Part shown: positions 1-6,901 of the stretch, one piece after another
Numbering within the stretch: position 1 is the stretch's first letter
Layout: each line of letters opens with the position of its first letter
Source of the DNA: a virus
Virus record (IMG/VR): IMGVR_UViG_3300005043_000009
Span: 1-31,170 of that record
DNA: 31,170 nt
Direction: 5' to 3' (one strand)
Notes under the pieces: model-generated
Databases searched by the model: none
Told to the model about the DNA's origin: nothing
What the model saw: only the letters and a program-made list of their open reading frames with translations
Program-made: the position numbers and the translations under genes

Positions 1-1
1 A

Positions 2-61
2 AGCACGCAAGCCGCAACCACAGCCGCAAGAATCGCGGCGCAAGAAAAGGAAGATCAATAA
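2..61 (+). CDS. C-terminus of an upstream late protein (partial)
   Basis: Only the last 19 codons are inside the window. They read as an Ala/Thr-rich then charged tail (ending QEKEDQ) and stop at TAA, which overlaps the ATG of the next gene (TAATG). Ala-rich C-termini of this kind are common in phage tail and virion proteins, and the next gene is a tail spike, so this is probably another virion protein. The family cannot be named from such a short piece. Confidence 0.55.
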   Translation, partial: STQAATTAARIAAQEKEDQ

Positions 62-1803
62 TGGCTTATTTGCCCTCGGTACAGTTATCAACCACATTCA
101 CTCAATACCCTGGGTACTGGCTGAAGTTCTACGTGCAAGGCACTCTAAATCCATTGTCGATGGCAACGGATGCGGCGGCCGGAACATTGCTCGCTAGGGC
201 TGAGATTAGCTCAGGCGGATCAATTCCCATCGGATTTGTTAAAACTGCCGGTAATGCGATATTTCAACCGTACCTTAATACCGCATATGACGCATGGATT
301 TTTCCAACGTCCGCAGAGGCAGACGCTAACGATACCTCGAACGCTATCAGGATTGCCGATAACGTAGATTTGCAGGCCGCAGAGGAAGCGTTAAGCCTAG
401 TATTCACAAAGCAATTTGATACTGTGGCGCTCATGGTCGCGTCTACTACTCTATCAGTTGGCGAATTAGTTATAACTGCCGGGTATGCTGCTGCAAGTGA
501 CGGCGGCGGCAATAAATACGAGGTTGTTTCTGCTGGCACTGGCACGGTTGACGGCGGCAAGTTTATCAATCTAGCGACGCATCAGGCTAGTGCGATCATA
601 GGCAATGAAACTAATGTCGTTCAGTGGGGTGCGGTCCGAGATGGTACGGATCAGACCTCTATCGTGCAGGCAGCTGCTGATTTCATGCGTGGCAATGAGG
701 CTTTAGGCCCTGGCCCTACGTTCGGCGGCATAGCTGGTGGGTTTGTTGATGTGCCACAGGGCGTTCAGTGGACCGCTGTCGGCTTTACCTTCAGGCCTAA
801 CGTCACAATCAGGCAGGATACCGGCGAACATATCAGGATTTACTTGAACGGTGAAAACGTATCTGGCGCGGTTAATGAATGGCGTATTATTTCAGGATTC
901 CACCCTGGCATCATTCGAGAAGTGCATACGGATTATACTATTGACACTTTGGGTGGATCTCAGATTTTAGGAAATCGAATGAGTGATATCTGGAATGTGA
1001 ACGGCGCAGATGTTTGGCAGTTGGCTAACGATATTGACAACCTTAAAGACGATAACTTGACGTTATTTGCACTTAATCCATCCAAGCAAACAATGCACTG
1101 GCACCACGATGGCAGAATGCGCTATGGAAGAATGGATAATATCCAGGACTTTACAAAGCCTGTAGGAAATCACACGTTTAATAAGAAGATAACGCATCAA
1201 GAGCAAGCCGGCACTACGCTGACTCACACGATGCAGATAGTTTCATCTGGCGTCCCTGATTTGACTGATATAACTGGAGCAACCCAGGCTAACCCTTGTG
1301 TAATTACAACGCCTAACCCTCATAACATGCTTAACGGTGCCGAGATTAGAATATTTGGCGTGCTTGGTATGGTTGAGCTGAATAATATTAATTACACGAT
1401 AGCGAATGTCACGGCGACCACGTTTGAATTATCTGGTATAGACTCGACTGGATTTTCTCCCTATGCGAGCGTCGGCGGAATTATCCCGCAAACAAAGCAT
1501 AGCAAAATAGTTCAGATACAGAGTTTCGATGGCGAGATGACAATTTTAGACACCGCTGGCACGACTTTTATCCACCGGCTACGGGATGACGGTAGTCTGA
1601 AAGTGGCGTCAGGTATTAGCTCAGGCGACGGCGTTAGTACCACGGCATTGGCATCGATATCAAACGTGATCAATACGGCGAACAAGGACATTTTCAAGGT
1701 CATAGGCAACGTAACCACGGGCCGAATGGTTTATGCATCGGGTACGTCCGCTGCTGCTGTATGGAAATTCATGGACGGCACTACTGCCCACACACCAATT
1801 TAG
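61..1803 (+). CDS. Tail spike / tail fibre protein
   Basis: A 580-residue protein that probably binds or degrades the host surface receptor from the outside of the virion. The N-terminal 110 residues look like a virion-attachment head. Around residues 185-205 there is the pattern VQWGAVRDGTDQTSIVQAA, which resembles the entry to the pectate-lyase-like beta-helix of many tail spikes (gravity of the usual form: WFGAxGDGxTDDTxAIQ). The remainder is Gly/Asn/Thr-rich and beta-strand-like, with no coiled coil. The start ATG overlaps the stop of the preceding gene, and AAGGA lies about 10 bases upstream. Catalytic residues cannot be assigned by eye. Role is inferred from this motif and from the late-operon position. 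Confidence 0.7.
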   Translation: MAYLPSVQLSTTFTQYPGYWLKFYVQGTLNPLSMATDAAAGTLLARAEISSGGSIPIGFVKTAGNAIFQPYLNTAYDAWIFPTSAEADANDTSNAIRIADNVDLQAAEEALSLVFTKQFDTVALMVASTTLSVGELVITAGYAAASDGGGNKYEVVSAGTGTVDGGKFINLATHQASAIIGNETNVVQWGAVRDGTDQTSIVQAAADFMRGNEALGPGPTFGGIAGGFVDVPQGVQWTAVGFTFRPNVTIRQDTGEHIRIYLNGENVSGAVNEWRIISGFHPGIIREVHTDYTIDTLGGSQILGNRMSDIWNVNGADVWQLANDIDNLKDDNLTLFALNPSKQTMHWHHDGRMRYGRMDNIQDFTKPVGNHTFNKKITHQEQAGTTLTHTMQIVSSGVPDLTDITGATQANPCVITTPNPHNMLNGAEIRIFGVLGMVELNNINYTIANVTATTFELSGIDSTGFSPYASVGGIIPQTKHSKIVQIQSFDGEMTILDTAGTTFIHRLRDDGSLKVASGISSGDGVSTTALASISNVINTANKDIFKVIGNVTTGRMVYASGTSAAAVWKFMDGTTAHTPI

Positions 1804-1811
1804 GAATCAAA

Positions 1812-2177
1812 ATGACTACTGTGAACTTAAATATTCAGTCAATCGAATTACTTGCCGCTTTGGCAAAGAAACGAAACGCCGTCGAAGAAACGGAAGCGCT
1901 AACGAATGGCAATTTAGTGACTGCATTGATTGCGGAAGCTTATCGCACTGAAGTGAACAACAACTTGAGGATAGTTTATATCTCTGATGATGAGTACGAA
2001 GCCAGCGTAAAGAAAAAGCATGATGCTGACCTAGCGACTGAACAGGCTTCTGCCCACGCTAGTAATCTCAGAAACATTGAAATTGAGCGGGAAGAATTGG
2101 CGCTTAAAGAAGACCAGAAGTCGGCTAAACACGCCGAGGACTTAAGGATGATCGAATTAAAAAGCGCCGTATCTTGA
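1812..2177 (+). CDS. Small coiled-coil protein at end of late operon
   Basis: 121 residues from the ATG at 1812, which has AGGAA six bases upstream; an earlier in-frame start at 1761 lies inside the tail spike gene and lacks an RBS. The N-terminal half is mixed helix. The second half (about residues 60-118) is very rich in Glu, Lys and Ala and looks like a continuous coiled coil. It is the last rightward gene before a hairpin and the convergent leftward operon. I do not recognise the family. A chaperone or accessory factor for the tail spike is possible from position alone. Confidence 0.65.
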   Translation: MTTVNLNIQSIELLAALAKKRNAVEETEALTNGNLVTALIAEAYRTEVNNNLRIVYISDDEYEASVKKKHDADLATEQASAHASNLRNIEIEREELALKEDQKSAKHAEDLRMIELKSAVS

Positions 2178-2181
2178 TAGA

Positions 2182-2211
2182 GGTATTAGAGGGCTCCTAG
2201 TCCTCTATACC
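2182..2211. terminator. Hairpin between convergent operons
   Basis: GGTATTAGAGG (2182-2192) pairs with CCTCTATACC (2202-2211) with one bulged T and a 9-base loop. It lies four bases after the stop of the rightward gene and touches the end of the last leftward reading frame. There is no U-run on either side, so it may act as a weak or factor-dependent bidirectional terminator or as a 3' end protector. Confidence 0.5.
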
Positions 2212-2362
2212 CACGCCCTCTGCAATAATGGTTTTCCGTCTGGAAATATCGGCTTGTAAGTCACGTCAATACCAGCATCCTTAGATTTACAGATATCACC
2301 TTTGCGAGCTTCTCATCGAGCGTTAAGTTTCTACCTCGTGCGCTTTTACTCTTCTTTCTCAT
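2205..2362 (-). pseudogene. Small leftward gene with an apparent -1 frameshift
   Basis: The ATG at 2362 overlaps the stop of the protease gene (ATGA), as do other genes of this operon. The opened frame gives only 33 residues (MRKKSKSARGRNLTLDEKLA then unlike protein) and stops at 2261-2263. After the AAA of GCAAAGG, the -1 frame continues as GDICKSKDAGIDVTYKPIFP and on to a TAG at 2205, with no start codon of its own. Joined, the two parts make a protein of about 52 residues. This suggests a lost A in a homopolymer (sequencing or real) or a -1 frameshift. Family unknown. Confidence 0.45.
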
Positions 2363-2832
2363 ACCTCGCCCCTCTCTATCTTCAGTTGCTTCTGGTATCC
2401 GGCCCATCGTGGATCTTCGTCTCGAGTGCATACCGGGAACTTTCCAGCATATCCGTTTCTGTAGAAATATAAACCGTGTATGGTTAGTTCAGCGAACGGC
2501 TTCATGCGCTTTTTCATATAAACCTGGCAAACGATTGGATTTCTAAGCATTGGATCAAGTATGAATAATTGAGCGCAGTACAGCACCTTCAGTACCATGT
2601 GATTCTCGCCCCTGCTGCGGCCTCGCATTAACCGACCGCCGACCAATGACATCGCGTAATCTGGAATTCCCTTATCTAGCAGCACCTGACGCATAGCCAA
2701 GCACTTATCCTCGCAGTCACCGCCATTATCTATAGACTGCGGATACGTCTGCCACACGTCTTTATTAGGCGCTTCGTCTTCGTGATCAATGTCACGGTTT
2801 ACCATGTCTAAAGCTGAATCTAGTATGCTCAT
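2359..2832 (-). CDS. Transglutaminase-like cysteine protease (BTLCP type)
   Basis: 157 residues. A papain-fold catalytic triad is visible in the order and spacing of the bacterial transglutaminase-like cysteine proteinase family (Pfam Peptidase_C93): Cys40 in GGDCEDKC, His78 in ENHMVL, and Asp93 in LDPM. There is no signal peptide, so it should act in the cytoplasm or in the virion. The start ATG has AAGGGG a few bases upstream. It lies nine bases after the TolA-like gene in the leftward recombination operon. The substrate is unknown. Phage relatives are usually described only as transglutaminase-like. Family assignment is firm, function is not. Confidence 0.8.
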   Translation of the reverse strand: MSILDSALDMVNRDIDHEDEAPNKDVWQTYPQSIDNGGDCEDKCLAMRQVLLDKGIPDYAMSLVGGRLMRGRSRGENHMVLKVLYCAQLFILDPMLRNPIVCQVYMKKRMKPFAELTIHGLYFYRNGYAGKFPVCTRDEDPRWAGYQKQLKIERGEV

Positions 2833-2841
2833 TATTTCCCC

Positions 2842-3765
2842 TTAATAATTGATGGTGATGTTGGCAATGTCGCCAGAGTGAATAGCCAATACTATTTTCT
2901 TGGCTGTATCCTCATCAACCAAGGTCATTAGTGATTCCTTGGCGGCTTTTCTAATTGCTCCAATGTGCTTTTTGTTGGCTTCTCGCTTAGCTTTCTCGGC
3001 TTCCTCTGCTGCCTTAACAGCATTCTGCCGGTCTAACTCGGCTTGTCGTGCGGCGTCTGCTGCGGCATCGGCATTTATCTTGGCTAGTTTCTCAGCCTTT
3101 ACGCGTGCCTCCTCTGCTAATTTAGCGTTCTTCTCTGCCTGCTCGGCCATAACTACGCGGCTTGCTTCTGCCTGCTGTGCTTCCAGCTTTAGATTTTCCT
3201 CTCGAGCGATAGCGGCGCGGCGTTCTTCTTCGGCCTTGCGTTCAGACTCAGCAATGGCGGCCTGCTTGATTGACTCCTCATGAGCTATTCTATCAGCCTC
3301 TACCTTAGCCGCCGCTTCTGCCTTCTCACGGTCAAACGCGTCATCCATCAGCACAGCCATCTCATGATCTGATTCTTTCTCAATCTGAAGTTGCTTAGCT
3401 GCTTCCTCCGCTCTCTTCACTTCCTCAAGCCTGGATTGCTCGGCCTCCCATTCTGTCAGTGGTCGGCGGGCTTCAATCTTAATAGCATCCAGTTCGTCGC
3501 GCATTGATTTGCGGCTAGCATCGACAAGCTTAGACTTGGCCTTCCACTCCGACACTAGATCCTTGCCAAGGTCGTCATACTTGACCTTTACCTTGGCCAC
3601 CTTAGCCGCTAATGATGCCGTCTTGGCTCGATTGGTCGCATTGGTTAGGTCATGTTTGAATCCATCAACTACGGCGCGTACCTGATCAACCTCGGCGCTC
3701 AATCCGTTTTCAGATGAATATGCCGCCAATGCTGTGCTTTTGTTTATCTCTACTAATTCGCTCAT
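2842..3765 (-). CDS. TolA-like coiled-coil protein of recombination operon
   Basis: 307 residues from the ATG at 3765, preferred over an upstream in-frame start because it has GGGAGAG upstream and overlaps the Rad52 stop (ATGA). Residues about 15-110 are helical and contain the only non-repetitive part. Residues about 115-275 are an almost unbroken Ala/Glu/Lys/Arg coiled coil, which is why such proteins are often annotated as TolA-like. There is no signal peptide or membrane segment, so it is not a real TolA. Similar proteins often sit beside phage annealing proteins (Rad52, ERF, RecT types), and a role with the recombinase is inferred from that. Confidence 0.75.
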   Translation of the reverse strand: MSELVEINKSTALAAYSSENGLSAEVDQVRAVVDGFKHDLTNATNRAKTASLAAKVAKVKVKYDDLGKDLVSEWKAKSKLVDASRKSMRDELDAIKIEARRPLTEWEAEQSRLEEVKRAEEAAKQLQIEKESDHEMAVLMDDAFDREKAEAAAKVEADRIAHEESIKQAAIAESERKAEEERRAAIAREENLKLEAQQAEASRVVMAEQAEKNAKLAEEARVKAEKLAKINADAAADAARQAELDRQNAVKAAEEAEKAKREANKKHIGAIRKAAKESLMTLVDEDTAKKIVLAIHSGDIANITINY

Positions 3766-4217
3766 TTGCTCTCTCCCTTTGGTTTTGGTAATGCCCATGT
3801 AGGTAACGCAGGCGGCTTAACAATCTTGCCGTTATTGAGTGCGCACCACTCATTAGGCAGGTAGTACAGGTATCGACCAACGCCCCACAATACGGCGGCA
3901 CGTTTGAACGCATCGGAGAACTTGCCCTTCTCGCCCTCGACATCAGTCTCGCCAGCGCCATTAGCGCGCCATATCCATTCATCGCCAATTTTCACGCCTA
4001 TTCGACAGCATCCATCAAACGGATACTCGACTTGCCACAGGTCGCCACACACATCATCAAAGCGCTTCATGACGTCTCTAGCATCGATATAAGCCAAAGC
4101 TATGCCCTTGCTTGCCTTGTACGCTGGTACGCCCTCCTTCTTAGCTGTGGTGGCTCCGACCCTCCAGTGAATCACCTTGGGATTGAATGGCTCCTTTAAC
4201 TCTTTTGTAATGCTCAC
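3762..4217 (-). CDS. Rad52/Rad22-family single-strand annealing protein
   Basis: 151 residues. Anneals complementary DNA strands during phage recombination. The diagnostic Rad52 pattern is present at about residues 97-118 (GKFSDAFKRAAVLWGVGRYL), with the upstream HWRVG (residues 17-21) and the YIDARDVMKRFDDV helix (43-56) also typical. The start is GTG, which overlaps the stop of the preceding 47-residue gene (GTGA), with GGAG eight bases upstream. The protein is short, consisting of the annealing core with a small Pro-rich tail. Its partners are likely the SSB gene at 7648 and NinB/NinG further right. The family assignment is confident. Confidence 0.88.
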   Translation of the reverse strand: MSITKELKEPFNPKVIHWRVGATTAKKEGVPAYKASKGIALAYIDARDVMKRFDDVCGDLWQVEYPFDGCCRIGVKIGDEWIWRANGAGETDVEGEKGKFSDAFKRAAVLWGVGRYLYYLPNEWCALNNGKIVKPPALPTWALPKPKGESK

Positions 4218-4357
4218 TTACTATTCTCCGATTGAACTTGCTCTAATTCGTATTGCGCTGAATAACCACGATCATAGGCTTCAGACATCCCTGGTTTATG
4301 TGGTACGCCATCACGGCAATCAACTTGCCCGGCTAAGAAATCAGTCTCAAAGCTCAT
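4214..4357 (-). CDS. Small conserved phage protein, 47 residues
   Basis: Starts MSFETDFLAGQVDCRDGVPH and continues with SEAYDRGYSAQYELEQ. Both its ends overlap neighbours by ATGA/GTGA, which strongly supports it as a gene. The pattern GQxDCRDGVPHKxGxSExYxRGYxxQYExEQ is one I associate with small phage proteins of unknown function near recombination genes. It has one Cys and no membrane segment. Confidence 0.75.
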   Translation of the reverse strand: MSFETDFLAGQVDCRDGVPHKPGMSEAYDRGYSAQYELEQVQSENSK

Positions 4358-4815
4358 AATTCCCCGTTCCTAGTTAGTTTCAATTCTTCCCAGCCGTCAG
4401 CCAGGGTAGCTTTTGCCTTCTGCACTACGAGATAAGGCGTGTCAGCGGTAATCACTTCTTCTTGCATGTACGTCCTAACCTTCATATGCCACGGACCTAG
4501 CCCCGTGTAATACCGCTCGCACCTAACGAAGTTGCCAAAGTTAACCCTATTTACCCTGAGCTCCTCTTGATCGTTCCAGATCTGCTTGGCACTTAACTCA
4601 ATATTGCATTTAGTCATCGCTCCTAACTCCTCGATGCCAATGCAAGCGCTCACCTGATCCAGTGGTAGCCAGCAATTATGCGATAGGTATCCTGCGCACT
4701 GGTCTAGGTTCCGCTGCTTCTCGCCGTCCTCAATGGCTTCGTGGTCCTCAAGCGATTCGTTGTGCTGAATATCAAGCTGTAATTCCCGCTCCCTCTCTAG
4801 TCTGTCCATGCTCAT
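4354..4815 (-). CDS. Hypothetical phage protein, 153 residues
   Basis: The preferred start is ATG at 4815 (MSMDRLERE), with AGGTGGGG upstream; a GTG three codons earlier is possible. The first 45 residues are highly charged and likely coiled. The rest holds Cys residues at about 41, 49 and 58 and a mixed fold ending in ADGWEELKLTRNGEL. No motif I can assign. It overlaps both neighbours by a few bases and belongs to the leftward operon. Confidence 0.65.
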   Translation of the reverse strand: MSMDRLERERELQLDIQHNESLEDHEAIEDGEKQRNLDQCAGYLSHNCWLPLDQVSACIGIEELGAMTKCNIELSAKQIWNDQEELRVNRVNFGNFVRCERYYTGLGPWHMKVRTYMQEEVITADTPYLVVQKAKATLADGWEELKLTRNGEL

Positions 4816-4988
4816 GATCCCCACCTCTCGTCAGATAGCTCAGTTGTTGCGGCATTCAACGCCTTGAAATAAGCCTCTGATCGGTCGTATAAGATGCTGC
4901 ATCTCTCATGACTCCGCTTAATCTGAGCCTCTAGCTCTGCGATTCTTCGTAACATTCCCGCCTTACTGTCTTTCTGTAATTTGCCCAT
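4812..4988 (-). CDS. Small coiled-coil protein, 58 residues
   Basis: Starts MGKLQKDSKAGMLRRIAELE and is helical and charged throughout, ending ERWGS. The RBS GAGGAGAGAG precedes the ATG, and the stop overlaps the next ATG (ATGA). The leader GAGGAGAGAGAAGATG is identical to the one before the gene at 14277. Function unknown. Confidence 0.65.
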   Translation of the reverse strand: MGKLQKDSKAGMLRRIAELEAQIKRSHERCSILYDRSEAYFKALNAATTELSDERWGS

Positions 4989-5016
4989 CTTCTCTCTCCT
5001 CAGTTAGTACCCAGAA

Positions 5017-5034
5017 AGCCGCAATTAAGCGGCT
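5017..5034 (-). terminator. Hairpin between two leftward genes
   Basis: AGCCGC (5017-5022) and GCGGCT (5029-5034) form a 6-bp stem with a 6-base loop. Read leftward, it is followed by TTTCT, a poor U-run. It could attenuate transcription after the first leftward gene rather than stop it. Confidence 0.4.
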
Positions 5035-5053
5035 GGTTATGGTGAGTGTTAAG

Positions 5054-5365
5054 TTAAGGCTTAATCGCGTCAACTGCTTTCAAATTATACAAATGAATTT
5101 CATCGCCCCATCTTTGTAGCGCCGCGTTATAAGTGATGCCATTGTCTGATTGTTTTTTTATGGTGTACCAGACCCTGGCGCCGCCGTAATTGTTATAGCC
5201 ACCGAATCCCCATTTATAGCCCTCGTATCCAACAACATCAAAGCCGTGCTCGTTAAGGGTTTCTTCTGCCCTGTCCTTTACGTAATCAAGATTCCCGCTC
5301 GAGCCTGTAACAATAATAATTAACAGTATGACGATCATTATTACCGCGGCTAAAAACTTATCCAT
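5054..5365 (-). CDS. Membrane-anchored phage protein, 103 residues
   Basis: Residues 4-22 are a strongly hydrophobic segment (LAAVIMIVILLIIIV) that should anchor the protein in the inner membrane or act as an uncleaved signal. The rest is soluble, with a Gly/Tyr/Asn-rich middle (YKWGFGGYNNYGGARVWY) and the ending LQRWGDEIHLYNLKAVDAI. Similar small phage proteins of unknown function exist in my memory. It is the first leftward gene, read directly from the divergent control region, with a GAGGAAGAGAGAG leader. Confidence 0.7.
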   Translation of the reverse strand: MDKFLAAVIMIVILLIIIVTGSSGNLDYVKDRAEETLNEHGFDVVGYEGYKWGFGGYNNYGGARVWYTIKKQSDNGITYNAALQRWGDEIHLYNLKAVDAIKP

Positions 5366-5378
5366 CTCTCTCTTCCTC

Positions 5379-5429
5379 GTTGGTTGTTACCTGATTGGTG
5401 AAATCAATTTAGCAGTCATGGAAAGTAAT
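5379..5429 (-). promoter_or_regulatory. Candidate leftward promoter and leader
   Basis: Read leftward, TTGCTA and TAAATT are separated by 17 bases, a moderate sigma70 match, and they are followed by ACCAACGAGGAAGAGAGAG and the first leftward ATG. The match is imperfect. The position between divergent operons makes some promoter here certain, but this exact one is an inference. Confidence 0.4.
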
Positions 5430-5446
5430 AGCAAACTTTAATTGCA

Positions 5447-5452
5447 TATAAT
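5447..5452 (+). promoter_or_regulatory. Rightward early promoter, -10 box
   Basis: A perfect TATAAT upstream of the rightward early operon. No good -35 hexamer stands 16-18 bases before it. A second -10-like TAATAT lies at 5464-5469 with TTGCAT 16 bases before. Either would place the transcript start over or next to the inverted repeat at 5454-5470. Confidence 0.5.
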
Positions 5453-5453
5453 C

Positions 5454-5470
5454 CATATTAATGTAATATG
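5454..5470. promoter_or_regulatory. 17-bp operator-like inverted repeat
   Basis: CATATTA-ATG-TAATATG is a perfect inverted repeat of 7 bases around a 3-base centre. Its 17-bp length is that of lambdoid CI/Cro operators, it lies just after the TATAAT box and just before the gene for a Cro-like protein. Binding of that protein is inferred. Confidence 0.55.
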
Positions 5471-5503
5471 TAATAAATCAACAAGACGAAGGATTAATCG
5501 GTA

Positions 5504-5752
5504 ATGGCAGCGTTTAGCTTAGAAGAGTACATGCTTTTGTATAAGAAGAACCCTACAGACATGGCAAAAATACTTAGCGATGAGCTATCGAAGCAGGGTA
5601 GCAACGATATAGTAAGCAGGCAGAGTGTAAAGGGGTGGCTTGGCAAGGACGACTATGCAGCTATAGAGGTGAGCAACGTAAAGACAGGCGAGATTAACAG
5701 CGTAGAAACAAACAAGCGCAAATTCATATTTCAAAGGCAGGTTAAAAGATGA
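5504..5752 (+). CDS. Putative Cro-like repressor
   Basis: 82 residues. First gene of the rightward operon, next to a 17-bp inverted repeat. The N-terminal half is helical with a plausible helix-turn-helix (about residues 19-47, ending SVKGWLGK). The following strand, a turn and another strand (YAAIEVSNVKTGEINSVE) and a basic tail (NKRKF) recall the order in lambda Cro, where helices are followed by a beta hairpin and an NKK tail. Similarity is by shape rather than by identity. No divergent CI-type gene is seen. It could instead be an unrelated small early regulator. AAGGA is 12 bases before the ATG. Confidence 0.5.
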   Translation: MAAFSLEEYMLLYKKNPTDMAKILSDELSKQGSNDIVSRQSVKGWLGKDDYAAIEVSNVKTGEINSVETNKRKFIFQRQVKR

Positions 5753-5928
5753 AGGATTTTGTATTTACGATGCTAATCGGGATTTTATTTTTAATTAGCG
5801 GATTTTTGATTGGTGCGGGCATGTGGCCAAATTATAGGATGGCTAACGTAGCGTCCGGCGAGGTAACAATCCAAGTAGACCACGCCCCAGACATTATTTA
5901 CACATGCGAGATAAGGAGAGAGGGATGA
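5749..5928 (+). CDS. Small membrane protein, 59 residues
   Basis: ATG overlaps the stop of the Cro-like gene (ATGA). Residues 4-27 are one hydrophobic segment (FVFTMLIGILFLISGFLIG), followed by a 30-residue soluble tail with one Cys. A single-span inner-membrane protein of unknown role. Confidence 0.65.
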   Translation: MKDFVFTMLIGILFLISGFLIGAGMWPNYRMANVASGEVTIQVDHAPDIIYTCEIRREG

Positions 5929-5931
5929 GTG

Positions 5932-6132
5932 ATGATTGAGTTTGCAGCAGTTGACAAAGGTAAGATCGAAGTTGTCAATGGGACTTATACAATAGCAAAG
6001 ATAATGTTCTACACGGGGCTTGACGGGTGGGCAATCTGTGGCGTTAGAGACGGTATGCACGCTACCACATTCCGCCTTATAGCAGACAAACTAGACGAGC
6101 TAAACGGGGTGAGTGATGAAAGCAGGGGATAG
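5932..6132 (+). CDS. Hypothetical early protein, 66 residues
   Basis: Start taken at the ATG at 5932 with GGAGAGAGGG upstream; a GTG one codon earlier is also possible. A compact, beta-like small protein (MIEFAAVDKGKIEVVNGTYT) without recognisable motifs. The 3' end overlaps the next gene by 17 bases. Confidence 0.6.
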   Translation: MIEFAAVDKGKIEVVNGTYTIAKIMFYTGLDGWAICGVRDGMHATTFRLIADKLDELNGVSDESRG

Positions 6133-6385
6133 GGTTATATTTAGAACTAATGCAATGAAGCTGGGAGTACTTGTCGTCAGATACACGCTAGGAAGGGACC
6201 GAAGCTGTTTTAGGTTAGACGGTCAAAGAGTGTCGATAGCAAACGCTAATCTATCACTAATAGACGACAAGCCAACAGAATATCCATTCCTGCAAGTAGA
6301 CGGCATACAGGAATGGTACGCAGGCATAACGCCATTAACAAACGAAGAGATCGACAAACTAGGAAGGGGATTAAGTGATGACTAA
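6116..6385 (+). CDS. Hypothetical early protein, 89 residues
   Basis: Start at ATG 6116; the codon just before it is GTG. A beta-rich small protein that begins MKAGDRVIFRTNAMKLGVLV, which looks like a small barrel (KOW/SH3-like in feel), but no family can be assigned. It overlaps the genes on both sides. Confidence 0.6.
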   Translation: MKAGDRVIFRTNAMKLGVLVVRYTLGRDRSCFRLDGQRVSIANANLSLIDDKPTEYPFLQVDGIQEWYAGITPLTNEEIDKLGRGLSDD

Positions 6386-6704
6386 TAACATAACCAACGA
6401 GCAAATAATTAACGCTATTGATAACGAGCAAATAAAGGCGTTAATGTGGCACGCCAAGGGCCTAACTATTCAGCACAACTATCATGGCGACCTATGGAAA
6501 AACTGCGACTCAGATGGGCCTGTATTTGTCCGTGGAACTAAGTACCGAGTAAAGCCAGTAGAGAAGAAGATTAACACATACTTGCTCAAGGCTGATGACG
6601 GCCAACATTACGCGGCCACAGAAGAAACCATGCGAGTACAGACAAATACATTCGAGGCTGAAATCGTAAAAAAACACACATTCACCTACACAGAGGAAGA
6701 GTAA
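6378..6704 (+). CDS. Hypothetical early protein, 108 residues
   Basis: ATG at 6378 with GGAAGGGG upstream. The middle has WKNCDSDGPVFVRGTKYRVK, a pattern seen in small phage proteins of unknown function in which a beta domain carries a conserved Trp and a YRVKP ending. The C-terminal part is Thr/Glu-rich. The stop overlaps the next ATG (TAATG). Confidence 0.6.
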   Translation: MTNNITNEQIINAIDNEQIKALMWHAKGLTIQHNYHGDLWKNCDSDGPVFVRGTKYRVKPVEKKINTYLLKADDGQHYAATEETMRVQTNTFEAEIVKKHTFTYTEEE

Positions 6705-6901
6705 TGATTTTAACAAGTACTGAGGAAGCTAGGACTATAGTTTCTAGATTGCAGATTCAGATATATCTAAACGTAGACCCTGTGCCTAGCACTATGGACG
6801 CTCAATATATGGCGGTCTTAAGGTCTATAGAAAAGCTAAAATGTCAGTTAGATCAGCTTAACAAGCAGAAGGATGAATTAAGGAGGAAGAGTAATGACTG
6901 A
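6704..6901 (+). CDS. Small coiled-coil protein, 65 residues
   Basis: The second half (about residues 35-63) is a charged heptad-like helix (RSIEKLKCQLDQLNKQKDEL). Overlaps its neighbours at both ends. Function unknown. Confidence 0.6.
   Translation: MILTSTEEARTIVSRLQIQIYLNVDPVPSTMDAQYMAVLRSIEKLKCQLDQLNKQKDELRRKSND

Noticed and set aside
2900-3283. Long rightward ORF inside the TolA-like gene
   Set aside because: It is a shadow frame of the Ala/Glu/Lys coiled-coil gene on the other strand; Ser/Ala-rich low-complexity product, no RBS.
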